From CAYMCO01 sp964388955 (lineage in GTDB: Bacteria; Chloroflexota; Anaerolineae; Anaerolineales; E44-bin32): a stretch of 64,000 nt of DNA. The stretch spans positions 1 to 64,000 of the forward strand of contig CAYMCO010000010.1 in NCBI GenBank assembly GCA_964388955.1, given 5' to 3'. Of the stretch, positions 25,215 through 32,900 are shown piece after piece. Positions within the stretch are counted from its first letter, which is position 1; each line of letters opens with the position of its first letter. The position numbers and the translations under genes are program-made. The notes under the pieces were generated by a model. That model was not told where the DNA came from. It did no database searches and saw only the letters and a program-made list of their open reading frames with translations.

Positions 25215-25934
25215 ATGGCCAAACTGGAAGCCCGCATCGCAGCCGCAAAGATCGGCAAGTACGCCAGCTCCGAGAGCGGGGACACCTTGGAAATCGTCGA
25301 ACGCCCTGCCGGCGGGATTTCCTGCGTGCTGGTCGACGGGCAGCGATCAGGTAGATCCGCAAAGGCGGTGTCGAACGTGGTCACCCGAAAGGCCATCAGC
25401 CTTCTCGCGGATGGAGTCAGAGACGGGGCCGCCGCTCGGGCGGCATCTGACTACCTGGTCACCTATCGTTCCGGCAAGGTGCTGGCCACGCTGAACATCC
25501 TCTCGATCGATCTGAACACCCAGAGCATGGTGGTCTCGCGCAACAACCCGGTGGCGGTGCTCATTATCCGCGATGATTACCTGCAGCCTCTGGATGGAGA
25601 ATCCAAACCGGTGGGCACCCGAATCGGCATCCGCCCCTCTATCCGGGAGTTCCCGCTGCAGAAGGGGTTGGGCGCGGTCGTGTATACCGACGGCTTGGTG
25701 CACGCTGGGGAGCGGATCGGGAAACCCATGGATATCGTCGCGTGCGTGCAGTCGTTGATCAGCGCCGGGCCGATTGATCCGGAGCGCTGGGCGAACCACA
25801 TTCTGGAACACGCCTTGGACCTGGACGAGCGCCGCCCATCGGACGATATGAGCATCGTGGTGGCCGGTATCCTGCCCAGCGATGGCGATGGCCGGCGCCA
25901 TCTTTCGGTGCGCATGCCTCTGGATCATTTCTAA
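25215..25934 (+). CDS. SpoIIE-type PP2C phosphatase domain protein
   Basis: A 239-residue protein with the outline of a stand-alone SpoIIE/RsbU phosphatase domain. The elements are GGISCVLVDGQRSG (25-40 region, acidic metal site), ATLNILSIDLNTQSMVVSRN (the TLxxLxID strand pair), LGAVVYTDGLVHAGER (the YTDGL motif) and RRPSDDMSIVVAG (final metal Asp pair). Such enzymes dephosphorylate anti-sigma-antagonist proteins in partner-switching systems. No sensor domain is attached, and no sigma or anti-sigma gene is seen nearby. It starts 17 bp after the L,D-transpeptidase, suggesting a shared transcript. Confidence 0.82.
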   Translation: MAKLEARIAAAKIGKYASSESGDTLEIVERPAGGISCVLVDGQRSGRSAKAVSNVVTRKAISLLADGVRDGAAARAASDYLVTYRSGKVLATLNILSIDLNTQSMVVSRNNPVAVLIIRDDYLQPLDGESKPVGTRIGIRPSIREFPLQKGLGAVVYTDGLVHAGERIGKPMDIVACVQSLISAGPIDPERWANHILEHALDLDERRPSDDMSIVVAGILPSDGDGRRHLSVRMPLDHF

Positions 25935-25959
25935 CCGCAGATCCGGATGCCCTGATCCA

Positions 25960-26328
25960 ATGTCCGCGCAGAATCCCAAGATCGCCATCGTGGGCCCGTG
26001 CGGGGCCGGCAAGACCACCCTGGCCGAACATCTCCGGGGGCTCGAAATGGACGCGCACGACATCGCACAAGAGCACTCCTTCGTTCCAGACATGTGGCGC
26101 CTGATCACCAAGCCCGACCTGCTGGTTTTCCTGGATGCTTCGTTTGAAACCTGCACTCAGCGCAAGAGACTCAATTGGACGCCGGAGGAACACCAAGAAC
26201 AGCTCCGCCGGCTGGGGAACGCCCGCCGCAACGCCGACGTCTACATCCGCACGGATGGCATGGACCCGGCGGAGGTGGTGCGCCGGATGCTCGAGGCGGC
26301 CGGGCTCGAGGGCGCGGGGAAGGGTTGA
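25960..26328 (+). CDS. Small P-loop NTP-binding protein (kinase-like)
   Basis: A 122-residue protein. GPCGAGKTT (residues 12-20) is a Walker A loop, and LLVFLDASFETC matches the strand and acidic end of a Walker B-like region. An arginine-rich segment RKRLNWTPEEHQEQLRRLGN follows, as in a lid. It is shorter than cytidylate or shikimate kinases and no substrate is evident. The ATG at 25960 follows the phosphatase stop by 25 bp; the frame is open further back but overlaps that gene. Copy C of the dispersed repeat begins at its stop codon. Confidence 0.7.
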   Translation: MSAQNPKIAIVGPCGAGKTTLAEHLRGLEMDAHDIAQEHSFVPDMWRLITKPDLLVFLDASFETCTQRKRLNWTPEEHQEQLRRLGNARRNADVYIRTDGMDPAEVVRRMLEAAGLEGAGKG

Positions 26329-26542
26329 AGGTTGATACAGGCTATCAGCTATCAGCGATCCGCCATCGGCCCGAACCTGCATGGGCCTGAACCTGCGTGA
26401 ATGACGATATGGACTCCCGGCGGTCGACACCGATAGCTGAAGGCTGATAGCGAAATGCGCGAAGCGCATGTTGTCGTTGGTCGTTCGTCCTTGGTCGAAC
26501 ATGAGGTTCCACGGTCAAACGTGACAACGTACCAACGTGCTA
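26324..26542 (-). repeat. Dispersed intergenic repeat, copy C
   Basis: The reverse complement of this stretch matches copy B nearly base for base through the ATGCGCTTCGCGCAT hairpin, the inverted repeats and the core. It overlaps the last bases of the P-loop gene, so insertion may have supplied the present stop codon. Downstream are C/T-rich spacer and two direct GCGCAAAGCGC units (about 26608-26631). Confidence 0.78.
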
Positions 26543-26641
26543 AGGCGTTCCGGGTCCAATCCCTACTCACTAGTCATTGATCACTATTGACTGCACCCTG
26601 TTCCCTGCGCAAAGCGCATAGCGCAAAGCGCTTCCGGGAGG

Positions 26642-26647
26642 TATAAT
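26642..26647 (+). promoter_or_regulatory. TATAAT -10 box upstream of secD
   Basis: A consensus TATAAT. The transcript would start near 26654, at the base of the hairpin that follows. No convincing -35 lies 17 bp upstream, so this is a candidate only. Confidence 0.4.
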
Positions 26648-26654
26648 GACCAGC

Positions 26655-26695
26655 GCCAGCCTTTCGCCTTCGTTCGCGAGGCGGGGCTGGCTTTT
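26655..26695 (+). terminator. Terminator/attenuator-like hairpin in the secD leader
   Basis: GCCAGC (26655-26660) pairs with GCTGGC (26686-26691), with a further inner pairing of CGCCTT with GAGGCG. A TTTT run follows at 26692-26695. It lies 25 bp before the secD ATG and could stop read-through from the P-loop gene or attenuate secD. Confidence 0.5.
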
Positions 26696-26719
26696 GAATG
26701 TGAGGTGGAGGCTCGTTTC

Positions 26720-28252
26720 ATGAGTGATCCAAATACGCGCAGGCTGATTCCCATTCTGATACTGGTGGCCCTCGCCGTCTGGCTGGTGCTGCCCAACAAC
26801 CCGGGTGTTCATGTTGGCTCCTTCGACAAGCAGATCCGAATTGTCCGCGGGCTGGATTTGCAGGGCGGGTTACAAGTGCTGCTCGAGGCGGACTTGCCCC
26901 CCGACACGGATATCACTGCCGAGCAGATGCAGACGGCGCGGGATATCATCGAGCGCCGGGTCAACGCGCTGGGCGTGACGGAGCCGCTGGTTCAGGTCGC
27001 CGGGGCACGCCGAATCGTCGTCGAGCTGCCAGGTGTCGAGGACCCGGAGGAGGCGGTAGCCACAATCAAGGAAACCGGGCTCCTGGAGTTCATCGAGATC
27101 ACGCCGGCCGACATCCAGCAGCTTGGGCCGGATTTGCGGGTGCAGACGGATTACGCCGCCCAGTTGGCGGAGCAAGGCTCCGGCACTGCACCGAATGGCA
27201 CCCCAAGCGCTGGTGAACCCACCCCATCGGGCGCGCCGACAAGTGACAGCACACCCTCAACCGGAATGGCGACGGGAGAAGCGACCGCGGTGCCAAGTCC
27301 GGAAACCACGGGCACACCAGCAGCCGGCGCGGAGTCGACGCCGGAGGCCACCCCGGCCGCATCGGGCGAAGGAACCCAGAAGGTTTTTCACACCGTGATG
27401 ACGGGCGCCGACCTGGAGGGCGCGGTCGTTCAGCAGGATCAGTTTGGCGCCTACCAGGTGGCGATCACGTTCACGCCCGAGGGCGGACAGAAGTTCGCCG
27501 AATACACCACCAACCATGTGGGCGACATCCTGGGAATCGTGCTCGACAACCGGCTGATCTCATTTCCGCGCATCAAAGAGCCGATTACTCAGGGACAAGC
27601 CAGCATCAGCGGCGACTTCACCTACGAGGAGGCCAACAACCTGGCCATCCAACTGCGCTATGGCTCGCTGCCCATCCCCCTGAATGTCGTGGAGAACAAA
27701 ACCGTGGGTCCCACGCTGGGGGAGGACTCACTGCAGAAGAGCAGTCTCGCTGGGGTGGTCGGTCTGGCGGTGGTGATGCTGTTTATGGCCACCTACTACC
27801 GCCTGCCCGGCGTGCTGGCAGATTTGGCGCTGCTGATCTACGCAGCGGTCACCTTCGCGCTCTTCAAATCCATCCCCGTAACCCTGACTCTACCAGGCAT
27901 CGCCGGTTTCGTACTTTCTATTGGAGTGGCGGTGGATGCCAACGTGCTGATCTTCGAACGTCTGAAGGAGGAGCTACGCTCCGGACGGACCCTGCGTCAG
28001 GCCATTGATCTGGGGTTCTCCCGGGCGTGGCCCTCCATCCGGGATTCCAACCTATCGACGTTGATCACTTGTGCCATTCTGTTCTGGTTTGGCAACACCT
28101 TCGGGGCGAGCATTGTCAAGGGCTTCTCGCTTACCCTGGCGTTGGGTGTGATGGTAAGCCTGTTCACGGCAATCACCGTGACTCGCACGTTCCTACACCT
28201 GGTGCTGGACAAGATCGCCCTGGCTCAGCATCACAGTCTGTTCGGGGTCTAG
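26720..28252 (+). CDS. secD: Protein translocase subunit SecD
   Basis: A 510-residue membrane subunit that with SecF helps proton-driven protein export after SecYEG. TM1 is residues about 8-25; RGLDLQGGLQVLLEAD is the family motif after it. RRVNALGVTEP and RIVVELPGVEDPEEA belong to the P1 region, and the C-terminal five spans hold PGIAGFVLSIGVAVDANVLI and ERLKEELRSG. Odd: about 70 residues (152-222) of the external loop are an insertion of only Ser, Thr, Pro, Gly, Ala and Glu. ATG 26720 has GAGGTGGAGG upstream. secF follows after 9 bp. Confidence 0.95.
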   Translation: MSDPNTRRLIPILILVALAVWLVLPNNPGVHVGSFDKQIRIVRGLDLQGGLQVLLEADLPPDTDITAEQMQTARDIIERRVNALGVTEPLVQVAGARRIVVELPGVEDPEEAVATIKETGLLEFIEITPADIQQLGPDLRVQTDYAAQLAEQGSGTAPNGTPSAGEPTPSGAPTSDSTPSTGMATGEATAVPSPETTGTPAAGAESTPEATPAASGEGTQKVFHTVMTGADLEGAVVQQDQFGAYQVAITFTPEGGQKFAEYTTNHVGDILGIVLDNRLISFPRIKEPITQGQASISGDFTYEEANNLAIQLRYGSLPIPLNVVENKTVGPTLGEDSLQKSSLAGVVGLAVVMLFMATYYRLPGVLADLALLIYAAVTFALFKSIPVTLTLPGIAGFVLSIGVAVDANVLIFERLKEELRSGRTLRQAIDLGFSRAWPSIRDSNLSTLITCAILFWFGNTFGASIVKGFSLTLALGVMVSLFTAITVTRTFLHLVLDKIALAQHHSLFGV

Positions 28253-28261
28253 GAGCAAGAC

Positions 28262-29182
28262 ATGATCGACATTGTTGGCAAGCGGTACTGGTTCTTCTTG
28301 ATTTCCATGCTGGTGATCGTACCGGGGATGATCGCGCTGGCTGTGTGGGGCCTGCCGTTGGCGATTGATTTCACCGGCGGCAGCTTGCTGGAAGTGCGAT
28401 TCCCACCAGGGACCGCTCCCCCACCCGGGCAGATAGTGGAGCTGTACAGCGACTTCAACATCGGTGATCCCCTGGTGCAGAACGCCGGCCAGGATGAGAT
28501 CATCGCTCGCAGCAAGCCCATCGATGAGACTGTGATGGGGAATATTGTGACCCAGATGGAATCGCGCTTCGGCGGTCCCGTCACAGTGCTGCGGTTCTCC
28601 TCTGTAGGCCCGTCGGTGGGCGCGGAGGTGGCGCAGCGGGCCGCAGGTGCGGTGGGCTTGGCCACACTGGGTATCCTGGCATATATCACCTGGGCATTCC
28701 GTGGGATCCCCAACGCCTTCCGGTACGGTTTTGCGGCGATATTGGCCATGCTGCACGATGTGGCTGTGGTAATGGGCGTGGAGGCCATCGTGGGCCACTT
28801 CCTGGGCTGGGAGGTGGACGCGTTATTCCTCACCGCCCTGCTGACGGTGATCGGCTTCTCGGTGCACGACTCGATCGTCGTGTTCGACCGTATCCGCGAG
28901 AATCAGCGTATATACCGGCGCCTGGATTTTGAGACGCTGGTGAATCACTCCATCGTGCAGACTCTGGACCGCTCCATCAACACGCAGCTCACGGTGATGC
29001 TGACCTTGCTCTCGCTGCTGCTGCTGGGCGGGGTGACCACCCGCCATTTCGTGACGATCCTGCTCATCGGCGTCTTCAGCGGCACCTATTCCTCGATCTT
29101 CAACGCCTCCCCTATCCTGGTGGTATGGGAGAACCACGAGTGGCGGAATTGGTTCCGCCGCGGCGAGCCCGCCGCGGCGTGA
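28262..29182 (+). CDS. secF: Protein translocase subunit SecF
   Basis: A 306-residue partner of SecD. VGKRYWFFLISMLVIVPGM is TM1 with the usual SecF lead, followed by DFTGGSLLEVRF (the family motif), FSSVGPSVGAEVAQRA, then the last spans with VIGFSVHDSIVVFDRIREN and RSINTQLTVMLTLLSLLLLG. Length is normal. It is co-transcribed with secD (9-bp gap). The 223 bp behind it, towards a convergent - strand gene, hold two hairpins. Confidence 0.95.
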   Translation: MIDIVGKRYWFFLISMLVIVPGMIALAVWGLPLAIDFTGGSLLEVRFPPGTAPPPGQIVELYSDFNIGDPLVQNAGQDEIIARSKPIDETVMGNIVTQMESRFGGPVTVLRFSSVGPSVGAEVAQRAAGAVGLATLGILAYITWAFRGIPNAFRYGFAAILAMLHDVAVVMGVEAIVGHFLGWEVDALFLTALLTVIGFSVHDSIVVFDRIRENQRIYRRLDFETLVNHSIVQTLDRSINTQLTVMLTLLSLLLLGGVTTRHFVTILLIGVFSGTYSSIFNASPILVVWENHEWRNWFRRGEPAAA

Positions 29183-29189
29183 ACAGCCG

Positions 29190-29218
29190 CGTAGGGACGC
29201 AGCGTGCTGCGCCCTACG
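29190..29218. repeat. CGTAGGG...CCCTACG palindromic repeat
   Basis: CGTAGGG (29190-29196) and GCAGC (29199-29203) pair with GCTGC (29206-29210) and CCCTACG (29212-29218). It lies 8 bp behind secF. The layout resembles the palindrome at 11012-11031. It may be a REP-like element and could also act as a secF terminator. Confidence 0.6.
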
Positions 29219-29313
29219 CAAAGAGCCCAATGAGAGCAAAACCGTAGGGGCAGTCCCGGCAGGGGCAGCCCCATCTGCAGATTACGAGCCGCGAGTGATA
29301 TCTGAACGGCGGG

Positions 29314-29355
29314 GAGCCTTTGCGCAGGGGCCCTGTGAGGGCTGGGCAAAGGCTC
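29314..29355. terminator. 10-bp inverted repeat between convergent genes
   Basis: GAGCCTTTGC (29314-29323) pairs perfectly with GCAAAGGCTC (29346-29355) around 22 bases. It lies between the secF end and the end of the convergent adhesin gene. No T-run follows on either strand, so its role as a terminator is tentative. Confidence 0.45.
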
Positions 29356-29405
29356 GGTGGAGTGGATGATGCTTCAGATGAGTTGGCGCTCCGCTTATGG
29401 CCCCC

Positions 29406-29930
29406 TTAGGGTTCGACCTCGGCCGCATTCAACATGAAGAATGCATTGCTGATGGTCGCCTGCGGTTCCATGCGAACGGTGAGGTTGGAGTTGAAAGTGA
29501 TCGCAATCTTGTAGCCGGTGCGCCCATAATAGTTGGATATGGTAAGCGTATCACTCATCGATCCTGCCGTGATGTCATAAGCGCTCGTCCGGGTTGACGT
29601 ATGCAGGATTGCCGTGTAGATCGTCACCGTCTGGCACGACCCATCCGTGGTCAGCGGCAGGTTCCAAGCCTCGCTTCCGGCAGTGGTGTACATGAACTTC
29701 CCGCCAGAATCGATAGCCGTGCCGAGATCCTTGAACGTATACACGTAGCTTGAGCCCGAGTATGCAGTGCCATCATAGGTCGGAGATCCGATACCTACGG
29801 GCGAGGCGGCGGTGTTGCCCCATGTCCCGGTGCGCGCTGTGAAGTATTCGTTCCCTCCGAAGTCCACTACATAACCGCTGCTGGAATTCGTCAACCAACT
29901 GATCGTCATCGATTCCGTGCAGCCACCGGG
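29406..29930 (-). repeat. Unrecognised ~165-aa module, copy 4 (divergent, C-terminal)
   Basis: Encodes the last module of the giant protein: VDFGGNEYFTARTGTWGNTA, then WNLPLTTDG, TAILHTSTRTSAYDITAGSM and a final FFMLNAAEVEP. It keeps the DFxGxEYxTAR, GNT and WxLPL landmarks of the other copies but is the most diverged. Confidence 0.7.
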
Positions 29931-32900
29931 TGTATCGGTCACAGTAGGGGTCGGCGTGTCGGTGGGAGTTGGGGTGATGGTCGGCGTGTTGCTCGGCGTC
30001 GGGGTATCGGTCGGCGTCGGCGTCGGGCCTTGGGTGTAGTCAACAAAGAGCGAGACATATGCGCTGGAGTAATCCTTGGTGTAGAAATAACTGTACAGGC
30101 CGGCTGTCTCCGCGGAATCTTTAAGCAAGAAGCCATAATTGGCCGCACCATATGCCCAATCCTGCACAATCCCCGTCACGTCCCACTCAACCCATCCGGT
30201 TGAGGGGCCGACCAGGACGGAAGTCGCATTCTGAGCGGTGTAGTCCCCTCCGGAGGTCGTCCATGGGGAATTCCAGGTCACAGTCGTCTCGGCCCAATCC
30301 GTCGTAGACCGGTAGGCATAGACTGTCATCGCTCCTGAGCTGTAGTTGTCCCCACCCTTGAATAGCCTCAATGTGGCGCTTTGGATGTTCGCGCCCGCCG
30401 GGAGGCTCCCAAGGTCGAACTTCACCACACTCCGGTATGAACTCGCACCACCTGCGTATACATACATTGTAGTGAGGCTGCCATAGTTGTTGTTGGGGTA
30501 GCTCCCCCTGATGTAGGCATCCTCCACTGCATAGAACTGGGTGGATACCGGCGTCGGTGTCGGCGTGTCCGTGGGGGTCCCGGTCTCCGTCGGTGTCGGC
30601 GTGTCGCTCGGCGTCGGGGTCTCAGTCGGCGTATGGGTCGGCGTGAAGGTTGCCGTGTCCGTCGGCGTGCTCGTGGGCGTGAAGGTCGGAGTGTTGCTGG
30701 GTGTGTTGCTTGGCGTCGGCGAATTGGTGGGCGTGTCCGTCGGCGTATTGGTCGGTGTGTTGGTGGGTGTGTCCGTCGGCGTGTTTGTGGGGGTGTTGGT
30801 GGGTGTGTTCGTCGGCGTGTCCGTCGGCGTGTCCGTCGGCGTGTTGGTGGGCGTGTTGGTGGGCGTGTTGGTGGGCGTGTTGGTGGGAGTGTTGGTCGGA
30901 GTGTCAGTCGGAGTGTTGGTCGGCGTCGGCGTCGCCGTCGGGACCACCGAGTTCTCCACCGCCGCGCCGAGCCAGAAGGAGGCGCTGCCGGTGGTGTCGT
31001 AGTTGGATTGCATCTTCAACGTGATGTCATCCGTGTAGGTCACGGTGATCAGGTAGTTCGACTTCCCCGTTGTAGACTTGTCGATCGTGGCGCTGGCGCC
31101 GCCGGCTGTGATGTCGTAGGAGGAAGCGCCCCCGCCGTTGTGGTTGATCGTCACGAAGATCTTCAGCTCTCGCGATCCGGTCACCCCGGTGACCGGCAGA
31201 CTCCAGTAGTTGCCCGCGGTCGACATCACGTACTTCACCCCGCTGTCCACCGGGCTCCCACCATCTACGAAGGTCCAGATCTGGTCGTAGGCACTTCCGG
31301 AAGGTGAATAGCTCGGATCGCCAATCGTGATCGGGGCGATGGCCGTGTTGCCGTGAATCCCCTGGCGGGCCGTGTAGTACTCGCGCCCGATGAAATCAAT
31401 CGTGGTCACCGCGCTGGTCACATAGGAGATATCCGCATGCGGCGTGGGTGTGGCCGTCGGCGTATTCGTGGGCGTGTTCGTCGGTGTGTTCGTCGGAGTC
31501 GAAGTCGGCGTAAGCGTGGGTGTGAAGGTTGGCGTGTTCGTCGGTGTGTTGGTGGGCGTGGCCGTCGAAGTACTGGTGGGCGTGTTGGTCGGTGTATTCG
31601 TCGGCGTGTTGGTTGGCGTGCTCGTCGGCGTGCTCGTCGGCGTGCTCGTCGGCGTATTTGTCGGCGTATTTGTCGGCGTGTTGGTCGGCGTGTTGGTCGG
31701 CGTGTCCGTGGGCGTATTCGTGGGGGTGAATGTCGGCGTGCTGGTAGGTGTGGCCGTCGGCGTGTTCGTGGGCGTGAAGGTGGGTGTATTGGTCGGCGTG
31801 TCCGTCGGTGTATTCGTCGGCGTGCTGGTGGCTGTGTCCGTCGGTGTGTCCGTCGGCGTGTTGCTGGGTGTCGGCGTGGCCGTCGGGATGACCGAGTTCT
31901 CCACCACCGCGGCCAGCCAGAAGGTGGCGCCGCCGGTGGTGTCGTAGTTGGACTCCATCTTGACCGTGATGTCATCGGTGTACGTGATGGTGATCACGTA
32001 ATGGGTCTTTCCCGTGGTGGATTTGTTGATCGTCTCGCTGGCTCCCCCGGCGGTGATGTCGTAGGCGGAAGCGCCCCCGCCATTGTGGTTGATCGTCACG
32101 TAGATCTTCAGCCCTCGCGAGCCGGTCACCCCGGTGACCGGCAGGCTCCAATAATCCCCGGCCGATGACGAGACATACTTCGCCCCGCTGTCAACCGGGT
32201 TGGCTCCGTCTTCGAAAGTCCAGATCTGATCCAGGGCAAACCCCGAGGGCGAATACGTTGGATCACCAATGGTGATCGGAGCGATGGCCGTGTTGCCGTG
32301 GATCGCCTGGCGCGCCGTGTAGTACTCACGGCCGATGAAGTCAACCGTCGTCGTGAAGGTAGTGGATACCGAGACACTCGCGTGCGGAGTCGGCGTGGCG
32401 GTGGGCGTATTTGTAGCCGTGCTGGTGGGCGTGTCCGTCGGCGTCGCGGTGGGCGTGGCCGTGTCAGTGGGCGTGTCGGTCACGGTGCTGGTGGGTGTAT
32501 CCGTCGGCGTGCTGGTCGGCGTGCTGGTGCTCGTGTTGGTCGGCGTATTCGACGGCGTGGCCGTCGACGTAGCTGTGTCGGTGGGCGTGCTGGTTGCGGT
32601 CGGCGTGAGCGTGTCGGTGGGCGTGTTCGTCCGCGTGCTGGTTGCAGTGTTCGTCGGCGTGTTCGTCGGTGTGTTGCTCGGTGTGAAAGTCGGCGTGACC
32701 GTGGGCGTGTCCGTGGGCGTGTTGGTTTGGGTCGGTGTGGCGGTGGGGATGACGGAGTTGTCGACCACACCGGCCAACCACAGACTGCCCCCGCTCAGCC
32801 CCATGGTGGTCTCCATCTTAACGGTTACACTGCCGGAGAAGGTCACGCTGATCATGTAGTGCGTTCGCCCCGTGGTGGATTTGCTGACCGATTCCGACGC

